From Bosea sp. 29B (GTDB lineage: Bacteria > Pseudomonadota > Alphaproteobacteria > Rhizobiales > Beijerinckiaceae), in the NCBI RefSeq assembly GCF_902506165.1, contig NZ_LR733817.1:2620090-2684089 (forward strand): a DNA stretch of 64,000 nt. The letters are read 5' to 3'. The position numbers and the translations under genes are program-made. The notes under the pieces were generated by a model. The model was not told where the DNA came from and made no database searches. It saw only the letters and a list, made by a program, of their open reading frames with translations. Shown one piece after another: positions 36,291-45,365 of the stretch; position 1 is the first letter of the stretch, and each line of letters opens with the position of its first letter.

Positions 36291-37034
36291 TCACCCCATC
36301 TGCTCGACGATGCGCGACAGCACGGTGCGGATTTCGCGGCCGGCCTCCTGCGCCGAGCGCTTCTTCAATGTCCAGACCGGCACCCCCTCCGCCACCGCCT
36401 CCGCATAGCCGTCGCGCGCGACGATATGGCCTGGAAAGACATACTTGCCGGCATCGCGAAGGAGCTGATCGAGATGCGCCCGCTGGCGCGGCGACTTCGT
36501 GTTGAAGTTCGACGGCAGCAGACCCAGGAATTTCATATCGGAGCGACCATAGCGCTGCTGCACGCCGATCACGGTCTGGAGTAGCCCCTTCACACCCTTC
36601 ACCGAATAGTCCTCGAGGTAGATCGGCGACAGCACATGGCTCGCGGACACCAGCGCGGCCACGCTGCGCAAGCCCAGCGATGGCGGCGTGTCGATGACGC
36701 AGACATCGAACACCGCGCTCACCGAGCGGAGGTTGTCGCGGAATTGCTGGATGCCGGCGGCGTCGCCGCGATCGACATCGGTGAGGGAGCTGTCCGAGGC
36801 TGCAAGCGTGATCCCGTCTAGTCCACCAATGACTGGCGACCTACCCTGTCGAAACAGCTCGGCGGCGGTGACGTCGCCGCGATGCCGCTTCATCGTGTCG
36901 GTGGCGTTGCCCTGGGCATCCGCGTCGATCAGCAGCACGCGACCGCCGGTCTCGGCGAGGTGCCATGCAAGGTGGACGGCGAGCGTCGTCTTGCCCACGC
37001 CGCCCTTCTGGTTGTTGATCACGATGGTCTTCAT
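36291..37034 (-). CDS. parA: ParA-family partition ATPase
   Basis: 247 residues with the deviant Walker A NQKGGVGKTT at residues 8-17, DADAQGNATDT and the Walker B region VCVIDTPPSLG. It lacks an N-terminal HTH, as type Ib or IncC-like ParA proteins do. It segregates the element together with ParB. A GGTTYRAACC palindrome lies 83 bp upstream, so autoregulation through ParB is likely. Confidence 0.93.
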   Translation of the reverse strand: MKTIVINNQKGGVGKTTLAVHLAWHLAETGGRVLLIDADAQGNATDTMKRHRGDVTAAELFRQGRSPVIGGLDGITLAASDSSLTDVDRGDAAGIQQFRDNLRSVSAVFDVCVIDTPPSLGLRSVAALVSASHVLSPIYLEDYSVKGVKGLLQTVIGVQQRYGRSDMKFLGLLPSNFNTKSPRQRAHLDQLLRDAGKYVFPGHIVARDGYAEAVAEGVPVWTLKKRSAQEAGREIRTVLSRIVEQMG

Positions 37035-37116
37035 GGCGAACGCGACATGACGCTGGTCCCGACAACTCCGATGCGGGACGCCTTCTGACGGCCGATCGCG
37101 GCGATGACGTGACGGT

Positions 37117-37130
37117 GTGGTTCAAACCAC
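37117..37130. promoter_or_regulatory. GGTTYRAACC palindrome, copy 2 (parA promoter)
   Basis: GTGGTTCAAACCAC, identical to copy 1, located 83 bp upstream of the parA start, where a ParB/KorB-type repressor would act. Confidence 0.6.
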
Positions 37131-37255
37131 ATCGCGGGCGAGGCGCGATGGACAACTCGCGCCTGCGCGCAGCGAAGCAAGCGCAGGCGCATGCGACATG
37201 CGAAAAGCCGGCCCGACGCGCGTGGCGTCAGACCTGCCGTCTCGGATAGTGATGC

Positions 37256-37465
37256 TCAGAATGGCAGTGCGGCAAGCTCGGCGGCGTGGACCGCAGCAGC
37301 CCAGCCTTCGACCTCTGTGAAGTACACCGTCTCCGCATCGCTGCGGTCCTGCTCGGTCAGGAATTCCAGCTCCCGCTGCGCTTCGCGCCGCTCGCGCGGC
37401 GTAAGGCAGGCATTGGCCAGTTCCGCCTTGAGTTCGGCAATCTGCTGATCGATCGGCATGGTCAT
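37256..37465 (-). CDS. Small hypothetical protein
   Basis: 69 residues, acidic and helical (IDQQIAELKAELANACLTPRE). The ATG at 37465 has a strong GAAGGAGG site, part of which is paired in an 8-bp hairpin (37474-37496). The family is not recognised. Its place next to parA and the palindrome cluster suggests a plasmid-maintenance role. Confidence 0.6.
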   Translation of the reverse strand: MTMPIDQQIAELKAELANACLTPRERREAQRELEFLTEQDRSDAETVYFTEVEGWAAAVHAAELAALPF

Positions 37466-37946
37466 GAGAACCTCCTTCGTCTCGAATGGACGAAGGCGCG
37501 CCACGCGTCGGTGGAGACCGGGTCAAGGATCGGCGAAGCCGACCGCCGGAGGCGGCGCGTGGGGGAGCCGAAATGCGAAGCATTTTGGGGGTACCTCGCG
37601 TCCTTGAGGCGGGCTCCGCCGGCCGTACCATGGCACGACCAGAGAGCCCCTCCAGTTCACGCGGGAAGCACCAGGGCCGCTGACACGGCGAAGATCGCAC
37701 GATGAACCATGTGTGGTTTGAACCAACAAATGCCGAGATATGGTTTGAACCACAAATCACCGGATCGCAGTTTCAGCGAGTCGGATGCGGTTCAAACCAT
37801 CCGTGCGCTGACGGCTCCTAGGTGTCGGCTTTGGTTTGAACCAACAAGAGGACTGACGAGGGAAAAGGCGAGGTGGTTTCGCCGGCCCGGCCGGGGGGCT
37901 CGAGGATTGGCCCCGCCTCACGGCGGGGCCATCTTGGACTGGAGGC
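37466..37946. other. Non-coding region with a cluster of four GGTTYRAACC palindromes (parS-like)
   Basis: Copies lie at 37714-37725, 37741-37752, 37788-37799 and 37831-37844, with centres 27, 47 and 44 bp apart. Four sites in 132 bp with no gene suggest a centromere for ParB, or possibly an origin. No Rep gene is visible. The rest of the interval is GC-rich and holds no supported frame. Confidence 0.65.
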
Positions 37947-38255
37947 TCAGTCGCGGGTTGGCCGGGACCAGATGAGCTGGAGGCCGTCGCTGCCCTCGAC
38001 CTCAATCAATGTGGCGTAGATGGCGGCCGGGAAGCTCGGATCGTCGAGCTTGACCGAGAGATAGTCCCGGCCTTCGGTCGAGGTCTTCTGCCATGCCGCG
38101 CCGAACTCTACGTTGCCCGCGAGGATTCGGAAGGCCGGACCCTTCTCAGACGACCGCTCCGGACGCACCATCTTGGCTTTGACGTTGAGGTTGAGGGTCT
38201 TGATCGTGCCGTTGAAGCCGTCGCCGTTCGAAGTGAAGCTGCCGATGATCGCCAT
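37947..38255 (-). CDS. DUF736 family protein
   Basis: 102 residues. The start [20 protein letters not shown] and the [14 protein letters not shown] stretch are typical of DUF736, a small single-domain family found on alphaproteobacterial plasmids and integrative elements. The function is unknown. It has a long GC-rich leader. Confidence 0.88.
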   Translation of the reverse strand: MAIIGSFTSNGDGFNGTIKTLNLNVKAKMVRPERSSEKGPAFRILAGNVEFGAAWQKTSTEGRDYLSVKLDDPSFPAAIYATLIEVEGSDGLQLIWSRPTRD

Positions 38256-38608
38256 GTCGTAATTCCTTCTGGTTGCTCGAGGCTATCGCCCATCGCGGCC
38301 TCGATGGCAGTCGAAAGACCGGAGGCGCTCGACCTGCATCCCGAAGGGACCGCAACGCAGTGAAGGACGGCCGGGGACGGCTTTCTTGTCCCGCGAGGAA
38401 TGGGACCGCAGGGCCCAGGGGAAGAAAGCCGCTCCTGGCCGTTGCAGGTGTGAGAGCGAGACGGCGCGCCAGCGACGACGGCATTCGGTCAGACATGCCC
38501 ATCGAGGACGCAGTGGGACGCACGGCCCTTGGAAACAGCTGAGGAACACATGGTGGTAGCGCCCATCAATGATTTCGAACTAGCTCCGGCATCATCGAGC
38601 TCAACCAC
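38256..38608. other. GC-rich leader region between DUF736 and the ArdC gene
   Basis: About 350 bases with no supported gene. It contains several short inverted repeats and an AAAGCCG...TTGCAGG stretch that resembles those upstream of other genes in this module. It probably carries the DUF736 promoter and an untranslated leader. Confidence 0.45.
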
Positions 38609-39535
38609 TCATGCAGCCTTCGCGATCGAGCCAGCCTGCGGCTGAAGCCTGTGAAGATAAGCAACGGCCCGCTGTGCATGCGCCGCGGCTCCAAAGATGA
38701 AGCGCTTGTCGCTGGACAGAACCTCGAGCCAGGAGGCGAGATAGCTGGCGTGATCTGGACGCGGCTCCAGCTCCGGTACGATGCCAAGATCGGCGCAGAG
38801 GAAGCAGCTTCCGAGTTCCGCGATCAACTCCTCGCGCGCCCGCTCGCTGCGGTCCTTGCCATAGCGGCTGAGATCGCGATTGGCGCGATGCGGGGCCGCC
38901 GTCCAATGCGCCGCCTCATGACTCAGCGTCGCGACATACGACGCTCCATCGCGAAAGGTTGCAAAGGGCGGCATCTGAATGTGGTCGGTCAGCGGCGAAT
39001 AGTACGCACGTTCGCCACCATGTCGGATGACGGCGCCGGTTTGGGCGAAGAAGCGATCGGCATGATCGATCCGCTCGATCGGATCGCAAGTCGGTTCGGA
39101 TTGATCGCGATCGTTGGCGGGCACGCCGTCGATCTGCTCGGCGTTGAAGACCGTGTAGGATTTGAGGAATGGAATTTCGCGATCGATCGCGTCGCCAGCG
39201 GCATCGGTTTCGGTTTTCTTGAAGCGGCTGGCGAAGACAACCATCGATCCGCTCTCGCCCTTGCGGACCGCGCCGCCGAGTTCAAGCGCCTGCTTGAATG
39301 TCATCCAGACCGGGGAGGAAAAGCCGCGCGCCGCAGCCTCAGACCAGAGCAAGAGCACGTTCATCCCGCTATAGGGCAACCCGTTATGCCGCAGCGGCCG
39401 TGTCACGCTTCCGTTGCCACTGCCTAAACGCCACGGCTGCATCCAGGGACGCACGCCCCTTTCAAGTTCCGCGACGATCCTGTCGGTGATCCGCGCATAG
39501 ATGTCCGCGCGCGGTTTTTCTTCTGACTTGCTCAT
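38609..39535 (-). CDS. ArdC-like antirestriction protein (ssDNA-binding plus zincin)
   Basis: 308 residues. The N-terminal ArdC domain (DIYARITDRIVAELERGVRPW, NGLPYSGMNVLLLW) binds single-stranded DNA in characterised relatives. The C-terminal zincin-like metallopeptidase domain has HEAAHWT with the third ligand region AREELIAELGS. It is thought to protect incoming DNA during transfer. The ATG at 39535 has a GGAGGT site that is itself paired in a perfect 6-bp hairpin. Confidence 0.88.
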   Translation of the reverse strand: MSKSEEKPRADIYARITDRIVAELERGVRPWMQPWRLGSGNGSVTRPLRHNGLPYSGMNVLLLWSEAAARGFSSPVWMTFKQALELGGAVRKGESGSMVVFASRFKKTETDAAGDAIDREIPFLKSYTVFNAEQIDGVPANDRDQSEPTCDPIERIDHADRFFAQTGAVIRHGGERAYYSPLTDHIQMPPFATFRDGASYVATLSHEAAHWTAAPHRANRDLSRYGKDRSERAREELIAELGSCFLCADLGIVPELEPRPDHASYLASWLEVLSSDKRFIFGAAAHAQRAVAYLHRLQPQAGSIAKAA

Positions 39536-39826
39536 GATCCAACCTCCATCGGGAGGTCGCGCCGATCGCGACCCCGTCACGAAAGGTCGAAAAGCCGGGA
39601 GCCCAGGCGATGGCTGCACCTGAAGGGCTGGAACGAAGTGGAAGACGGCAAAGCCGTTGCAGCCTGCCGTCCCGGCTAAGACCGTGGATCGGGACGGGTC
39701 GCGATCGAAGCGCCTGCCAACCGCTCACAATAATCGCACTTCGACGGGGCTGGCGCCGACGGCCGAGAGCCGCTATCTTCTGACTAGCTGACTAGCTCGA
39801 ATATCATGACGAAAAGAGCTGCGTGA
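39536..39826. promoter_or_regulatory. GC-rich leader of the ArdC gene with a ribosome-site hairpin
   Basis: On the minus strand ACCTCC-CGAT-GGAGGT (39557-39542) pairs the ribosome site in a tetraloop stem 6 nt before the ATG. The rest is GC-rich with a GGCAAAGCCGTTGCAG stretch similar to other leaders here. The right end should hold the antitoxin promoter. Confidence 0.45.
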
Positions 39827-40093
39827 ATGGCCAAGGCAATACCTCAAGGACGATGGAAGCTCGAAGACGCAAAAGCGCGCTTCAGCGAAGTCGTGCGTCA
39901 CGCGCGGACCGAAGGTCCCCAGCGCGTCAGCGTCCGCGGTCATGATGCGGTTGTCGTCATGAGCGTCGAGGAATTCGAGCGTCTGGTTCCGCAAGAGCAG
40001 CAGGCGCCCTTCGTCGAGTTCATGGAGAGCCTGCATCTGGACGGGCTCGACTTAGCCCGCGAAGCGGATTTCGGGCGGGACGTCGAACTTTGA
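39827..40093 (+). CDS. Phd/YefM-family antitoxin
   Basis: 88 residues. WKLEDAKARFSEVVRHAR and VRGHDAVVVMSVEEFERL are the Phd/YefM fold that binds DNA; the C-terminal tail would neutralise the toxin. Its stop overlaps the toxin start, the usual antitoxin-first order. Confidence 0.88.
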   Translation: MAKAIPQGRWKLEDAKARFSEVVRHARTEGPQRVSVRGHDAVVVMSVEEFERLVPQEQQAPFVEFMESLHLDGLDLAREADFGRDVEL

Positions 40094-40563
40094 AAGGCTG
40101 GCTTCTCGACACCAACGTCGTCGCCGCGCTGATCAATCCCAATGGTGCGCCGTCCGTCAAGGGATGGGCGCGCGACCAGCGCGAGGACAGCTTCTTCATC
40201 AGCATCCTGACGCTGGCCGAATACGACAAGGGGATTTTCAACCTAGCGCCCGATCATCCCGACCGGCCGAGATACAAGGCCGCCCGCGACGCCCTGGCGC
40301 AACGATTCCAGGATCGAATGCTCGGCGTCAGCAACCCGGTCGTGCTGGCCTGGGGGCGGATGTCGGGGGAGAGCAGGCGGGCAAGCGGACATCCACCGCC
40401 GGTGATCGACACGATGCTGGCGGCGACCGCGATCGAGCACGATCTCTATCTCGTGACTCGCAACACCAGGGATGTCGGCGCGACCGGCGCGGTGGTGTTC
40501 GATCCGTGGACTGATGATCCGGAACGGTTTCGGGTTCGGCCTGCCGGAAAAAGATTGCGGTGA
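40090..40563 (+). CDS. VapC-like PIN-domain toxin
   Basis: 157-residue predicted RNase. PIN-domain acidic residues are seen in LLDTNVVAALI, the AEYDKG segment and VIDTMLAATA, with TRNTRDV near the end. The start appears to be TTG overlapping the antitoxin stop by 4 bp, so translation is coupled. With the Phd-like antitoxin it should stabilise the element. Confidence 0.87.
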   Translation: MKGWLLDTNVVAALINPNGAPSVKGWARDQREDSFFISILTLAEYDKGIFNLAPDHPDRPRYKAARDALAQRFQDRMLGVSNPVVLAWGRMSGESRRASGHPPPVIDTMLAATAIEHDLYLVTRNTRDVGATGAVVFDPWTDDPERFRVRPAGKRLR

Positions 40564-40627
40564 ATGGTGGTCCGATCTCACGGACGGTGGAGATTACGAG
40601 CGGGGCTGGCGCCCCGCTCGCCGAGGC

Positions 40628-41215
40628 TCAGCCGAACGCCGCCATCTGAGCTGCCGCCGCCTTGCGATCGACGGATGGACCTGTGGTCTCGACGGCTCGC
40701 TCAAAGGGCTTCCACCGCTCGCCGATGACTTGCTCGTAAGCTGTCACAGCGCCCTCCGCCGCCATCAGCAGTGCATGCGCCTGGAGGCCCATGTCGGCTG
40801 CGAATTCTCGCTTGCGCTGGGCTGGACCGTCAAAGCCGACCGGACCATCGACATCCTCGTCGCGCGCATCACAGGCCGACTTGGCCGTGGCGTCGCGCGC
40901 CTCGGTGACCGCGCGGGAGTAGAACTGCCCGGCGCCATGGGCCGAGCCGACATAAGCGCCGACGATGCGCTGCAGGTGGATCTGCATCGCCCGCTCGCCG
41001 AGCCCGTCCTGCAGGCTGGCCGCCGTCTCCACGATCAGCCGCTCGTGCATGTCGCGGATACCGTCGCCGTCGAGGACCGGGAGCCCGAAGCTCTCGGCGA
41101 TGAGGAGCGCCTGTTGCTGGTCGGGACAGGCGAGCCGGGTCATTTCGATGGTCGTGCCCTTGCGGAGCGGGACGACGCGGGCGCTCTCGCGGGGTGAATG
41201 TGCGGTCTTGGCCAT
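40628..41215 (-). CDS. Hypothetical protein of the mobile module
   Basis: 195 residues, soluble, helical, with no recognised domain. The ATG at 41215 has an AAAGGA site. It contains MTRLACPDQQQALLIAESFG and a C-terminal ERWKPFERAVETTG. Its position among DUF736, DUF7007 and DUF1419 genes suggests a conserved accessory gene of such elements. Function unknown. Confidence 0.6.
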   Translation of the reverse strand: MAKTAHSPRESARVVPLRKGTTIEMTRLACPDQQQALLIAESFGLPVLDGDGIRDMHERLIVETAASLQDGLGERAMQIHLQRIVGAYVGSAHGAGQFYSRAVTEARDATAKSACDARDEDVDGPVGFDGPAQRKREFAADMGLQAHALLMAAEGAVTAYEQVIGERWKPFERAVETTGPSVDRKAAAAQMAAFG

Positions 41216-41612
41216 GGGATGGTCCTTTCTTCGGTTGCGCCCTCGGAGCCGGATCGGCGCTTGGCCGTCGTCCCCTCGGGTGCGGTCGACCCGAACCGTC
41301 GAAAGCCCTGGCGCTTCACAGGTCCGGCCTATGCCAGGCGAGCGGACGAGGCTTGCGGCCAAGCAGGGCTTAAGCCCTCGCGCCGGACGCGAGTTTCGTC
41401 TGCGAGATCGGTGAAGGCCGGCCGCCACGCGGCGCGGCACGCGGCCTTGAAGCGCCTGGCCGACGGTTCAGACCGCAGCAAACCCGAGAGGACGAGGGCC
41501 AGCCCGGCCTAGCCTCAGTCACGCCACCGAAACGGACAGCCCAGGCCACGCCGTCACGCAGCTGACTGGTTAGGTTTGAGGACCTAGCAAGACGACAGAT
41601 CGCGTCTCCCGG
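41216..41612. other. GC-rich region without a supported gene
   Basis: About 400 bases, GC-rich, with short inverted repeats and a GAAAGCCCTGGCGC stretch like those in neighbouring leaders. Open frames here lack ribosome sites. It probably contains the promoter and leader of the 195-residue gene. Confidence 0.45.
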
Positions 41613-41942
41613 TCACGCCGCGCGCGAAGACGGTGTCCGATGCCGCTCGCAATGGGCGGCGATGGCCCGGTCCTGCCGCGCGAGCTTGCGAGAGAGTGCG
41701 TCGATCTCCGGCTGACGTTCGGCCGTCAGTGCAGTAAGCATCGAGCGATAGCGCTCCAAAACCAAGCGTCCGCCGGGCGCGTCGCCTCGCCGATCAGCTT
41801 GCCGCCTCTGCCGCGTTCGCGGGACCAGCGCGGTCGCGCGGCGCGTGATCTGCCGGTCGATCAGCTTGAGTTGGCGCTGGATCTGCCGGCGCGCTTCCTC
41901 CATGCGGGAAAGCTGCGCCAACGTCTCGGGGGCGATCGTCAT
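41613..41942 (-). CDS. Small basic hypothetical protein
   Basis: 109 residues, highly basic and probably coiled-coil (MEEARRQIQRQLKLIDRQIT). Its start overlaps the DUF7007 stop by 4 bp (ATGA), so it is translated with that gene. Not recognised; a DNA- or RNA-binding accessory is possible. Confidence 0.6.
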   Translation of the reverse strand: MTIAPETLAQLSRMEEARRQIQRQLKLIDRQITRRATALVPRTRQRRQADRRGDAPGGRLVLERYRSMLTALTAERQPEIDALSRKLARQDRAIAAHCERHRTPSSRAA

Positions 41943-42829
41943 GACGACGTCCCGCGCTGCCAGCCGATGAAGCTGGAGGGCCCGGCGTAGACAGCGTGAC
42001 GGGATGGATCGATGACGAATCCGAACCGGCCGACGGCATACTCGTCCGCTGGAACGAGAAAACGGCGCTCCTCGGTTCCGGCCCCGCGTTGGCCGCCTGG
42101 CGTGGCGACGCATTCGACAAAACCCTTCCGATGACCGGACGCAATGGCCGAGACCACGATCCAGTCGCCGGCATGCGCCTCATGAAAAGCCCGCCGGTCC
42201 TTCTCATGAGATTCACCCGGTCTAAGAACGGTCCCGAAGATCGCCTCCCACGCATCTGGCCAGCTATCCTTGGTCGAGCGCTCAGCGCAGCGCCGCTCGA
42301 AGCTGGTGAAAAGCTCGGGGAAGCTGATGGCGACGATCGCCCAGGCGCAGTCCTCCTCGTACCAGCCGCCCTTCGCGCGCAGCAGGGGATGAACCCTGCG
42401 ATTGCGCTCAGCCGAGAGTTTGAAGCCGCCATGGCCGGCGGTGGAATGCGATTCGACGCCCTCGGCGTAGGCTGTCGCGCCCTGAGAGAGGCCCCATGGC
42501 GTCTGCGACCTGCTGCTGATCTCCATTCGACCAAGAGCCCGCTTCTCGCGAAGATGCTCAGCATGCTCCAGCACCTTGGCGCGGAACGCGGCTTCATTCT
42601 CCAGGCTGCCGGAATGGCCGTAAAAGTCGGATCGACGCCATGTCGCGAGTGGCCGCGCGATCTTCGAGCCCGTCGCGAGATAATGACGCCCATCGCGCGT
42701 CGGCAGCATGGCGAAGGCACTGTCGCCGACCCGGGCGACCGGAAACCGCTCGGTTGATCGCCCGAACTCGACCTCCAACGCTTCGGGATCCGCGCCGGTC
42801 GCGGGGTCGCAAGCCAATGCGCTTGTCAT
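41939..42829 (-). CDS. DUF7007-domain protein
   Basis: 296 residues. The long conserved block (SRSQTPWGLSQGATAYAEGV, HSTAGHGGFKLSAERNRRVH, PDAWEAIFG) matches what I know as DUF7007, a family of alphaproteobacterial plasmids and ICEs. No enzymatic motif is evident, though the conserved His residues are notable. It overlaps both neighbours by 4 bp, in a three-gene operon. Confidence 0.75.
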   Translation of the reverse strand: MTSALACDPATGADPEALEVEFGRSTERFPVARVGDSAFAMLPTRDGRHYLATGSKIARPLATWRRSDFYGHSGSLENEAAFRAKVLEHAEHLREKRALGRMEISSRSQTPWGLSQGATAYAEGVESHSTAGHGGFKLSAERNRRVHPLLRAKGGWYEEDCAWAIVAISFPELFTSFERRCAERSTKDSWPDAWEAIFGTVLRPGESHEKDRRAFHEAHAGDWIVVSAIASGHRKGFVECVATPGGQRGAGTEERRFLVPADEYAVGRFGFVIDPSRHAVYAGPSSFIGWQRGTSS

Positions 42830-43299
42830 GCCGCCCTCCCCTCGACGACAGTGGCCCCGAACTCATCGGCCGTGACCTCCTGGAGCACGGCGCGCGGATA
42901 GCCATGACGAGAGAGCCATTCCTCCGCCGCCACGAGGTTTGACGCGAGATGGACAAGCTCGGCATCCTCGCCGGGCCGATCGAAGACACGCACCGACCCG
43001 ATCGCCGGGCGCTCGACTACGCTGAAGTGCAGGCTCGAGCCCAGGGAAAAAATGCGATGGACCCGGATCGCGACGACCCCCCCAGTGCCAAAATCGGCCT
43101 CATGCAGGGTGAAGCTGGCGGACAGGCTGAGAGTGCCCATGCTCCTGCTGGGCTGCTTCCGGATCAGGCGGCCCTTGCCATTGCTGGTCAGCCAGGCCGC
43201 GAGTTTCTTGGTGAAGCGCGCCAGTGGCCGCGGCGTTCCGTCCGACCAGGCGATGATCGAGCCGATGGGTGCATGATCGAATATTGCGTGCGCGGACAT
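42826..43299 (-). CDS. Hypothetical protein, first gene of the DUF7007 operon
   Basis: 157 residues, no signal or membrane segment. IIAWSDGTPRPLARFTKKLAAW begins a soluble domain; the C-terminus ends RAVLQEVTADEFGATV. Not recognised. Coupled to the DUF7007 gene by ATGA overlap. Confidence 0.65.
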   Translation of the reverse strand: MSAHAIFDHAPIGSIIAWSDGTPRPLARFTKKLAAWLTSNGKGRLIRKQPSRSMGTLSLSASFTLHEADFGTGGVVAIRVHRIFSLGSSLHFSVVERPAIGSVRVFDRPGEDAELVHLASNLVAAEEWLSRHGYPRAVLQEVTADEFGATVVEGRAA

Positions 43300-43395
43300 A
43301 TTGTCCTCCGTGATGCCGTTGTATGGAAAACGAAACCGCCGCCGGCACGAGGCCAGCGGCGGGATCGCGATCGGACATGAGTCAGGAGGTCGGAG

Positions 43396-45090
43396 CTATT
43401 CCGCCGCGACCCGGTAAGCCTCGTCGATGGCGTCGAGATCGACGTCGGCGAGCGCATCTGCATCGCCAGACTCGCTATCGGCGGCGTCTGCGGTGGAGTC
43501 CTCGTCCTCATCGGCGACGACCGCGATCTTCGAGCGCCAGGTCGCGACCTCAGCCGTCGCCGGCGCGAACAACGCCAACGGATGAACGAAGCGCGTCTCC
43601 CCAAAATGCTCGACGAGCGCGGCGCGCGTGTCCTTCACCCGGGCGCGTGGAAGCACCGACGTGTCCTTGCAGGAGCACTCCAGCGCCTGGCGTGACAGGC
43701 ACGACAGGAACTCGTCCGTGCCCATGGTCGGCAGAAAACCGTCCGCGCCGATCGCGTCGCCGGCAAGGCGCGCGACGATGCCGCTGTTGGTCCGGTTTTC
43801 GCGGGCCGAGAGGACGTCGATTAGGGCCGAGCGCGCTGCGACCCGCAGCGTGTCCATGTCGAAGGTGAGCTTGCCGTCCTCGCCGACGAGGCCAACGGCA
43901 TGCCGCTCCATCCGGGCAAACCCGTAGACATCGCCGGACGCGCCGGACTGGACCGAGATGTTGCGACCGGCGAGCGCCAGCACGAGCAGCGCCATCAGCG
44001 TGTCGTCCTCGATCGGCGCCCGCGCCAGTGCCTCGTGCAGCGCATCGGTGCGCAGGTCGCCGATCATCTCGACGCCCTTGCGCGTCACGTCGGGTCGTGG
44101 CTTGGCCATCACGATCGTGTCGTCGCCGCCCTCAGCGTCGTCGGCGCCCTTGGCCTTCTTCGGCTCCGGCAGGCGGAAGTGAGCCGTCTGCACCTTGCCC
44201 TCACGGTCGAGATACATCGCCGTCCGATCGCTTTTGCCCGGCTTTCCGTAGACACGTTCGGCCTTGGGCGGCAGCACGACTTGGCCAAAATTGCTGACGT
44301 CGGTGATGACGCCGCGCTTGGGCAGGTGGATGGTCATCCATTCCTGCTGGGCGCCGAGGAACGCCTCGACATTGGTGGTGTAGCGGCTGTCCTCGTCGGC
44401 CGGCGCGAAGAGATCCTCGACCCATGCGATCCCATAGGCCTGGGCCAGATCGTCGCCAAAACTCGCGTCGCGCGCGTACATGCGCTTCTTCGACAGAGCG
44501 TTCGCCACGCTCCACCAGGACACCTGCGGGTCGCCCTTCTTCGGCTTCTGCGCCTTCCAGACCTCGCGCTGTTCGTCGAGATTGGCGGCCGCGATCGCGC
44601 GCAGTTGCTGCTCGCCCGGCATATCGCCCTTCGCCATGTGGTCCAGCATCGCAGGCAGCACATTCGCCAGCAACCTGAGTTTCCTGATCTGGCGCACCGG
44701 CAAGGCGAGCGCGATGCCGATCGCTTCTTCTGTCCAGCCGAGCGCGACGAGACGCTCGATCGCCCGCCACTGATCGACCGGGTTCAGCGGCTCCCGGGCA
44801 ATGTTCTCGACGATGCTGCGCATCGCGCCGTTATCATTAGCGGCATCGACGACCAGGACGTCGATTTCCTCCAGCCCGGCCGCGATCGCCTGCTTCACGC
44901 GGCGATGCCCGGAATCGATGTTGTATCCATTGCCGCCATCGGTCTCCGGCGCGATCACCGGCGGCTGGACGAGGCCGACCGCCTTGATCGTCGCCAGCAG
45001 CAACGCATCGGCCTGGGGTGAGGATTTGGTCTGGCGCGAACGATCTGAATTCTCCTTCAGCGCGCGCGGATCGACTTTCATGAGATGCAT
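43396..45090 (-). CDS. Large ParB-domain protein of mobile elements
   Basis: 564 residues. The N-terminal ParB-like nuclease domain (QPPVIAPETDGGNGYNIDSG, HRRVKQAIAAG, SIVENIAREPLNPVDQW) is followed by a KorB-like helical domain (GWTEEAIGIALALPVRQIRK) and a long C-terminal region of unknown fold with an acidic tail. It is distinct from the KorB-like ParB at 35 kb. Such proteins accompany the large methylase-helicase in alphaproteobacterial elements. The ATG at 45090 has a GGAG site. Confidence 0.82.
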   Translation of the reverse strand: MHLMKVDPRALKENSDRSRQTKSSPQADALLLATIKAVGLVQPPVIAPETDGGNGYNIDSGHRRVKQAIAAGLEEIDVLVVDAANDNGAMRSIVENIAREPLNPVDQWRAIERLVALGWTEEAIGIALALPVRQIRKLRLLANVLPAMLDHMAKGDMPGEQQLRAIAAANLDEQREVWKAQKPKKGDPQVSWWSVANALSKKRMYARDASFGDDLAQAYGIAWVEDLFAPADEDSRYTTNVEAFLGAQQEWMTIHLPKRGVITDVSNFGQVVLPPKAERVYGKPGKSDRTAMYLDREGKVQTAHFRLPEPKKAKGADDAEGGDDTIVMAKPRPDVTRKGVEMIGDLRTDALHEALARAPIEDDTLMALLVLALAGRNISVQSGASGDVYGFARMERHAVGLVGEDGKLTFDMDTLRVAARSALIDVLSARENRTNSGIVARLAGDAIGADGFLPTMGTDEFLSCLSRQALECSCKDTSVLPRARVKDTRAALVEHFGETRFVHPLALFAPATAEVATWRSKIAVVADEDEDSTADAADSESGDADALADVDLDAIDEAYRVAAE

Positions 45091-45365
45091 GTGAGTGCTC
45101 CTATCCGAGGATGCCGGACGCAAGGCCTCGACCTGTCCGGTTCAGTCTTCTTCCCGAAGACCATTTCCAGCCCGCGGAGCGGACAGGCCGGTGCAACTGC
45201 AGCCGAGCATCTCGGTCCGGATGGCCAAGCGGGGCAAAGCCCTGCGCGGGACAACGGACCGGGATCGCGACGGCGGCGGTTGAGCGTCAGCGTCACCGGA
45301 ATGGCCGGTCGGCGAGCAAGGTTCATTTTTTCTCGCTCGCCCCGCCTTCCACCCTTCTGCTCAGA

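Noticed and set aside
37713..37844. Palindrome cluster as replication iterons
   Set aside because: Spacings (27, 47, 44 bp) are irregular, the sites also occur at promoters, and no Rep gene is visible. A ParB centromere/operator role fits better, though an origin is not excluded.
43900..45021. 373-residue plus-strand frame
   Set aside because: Antisense to the large ParB-domain gene with no recognisable motif or ribosome site.
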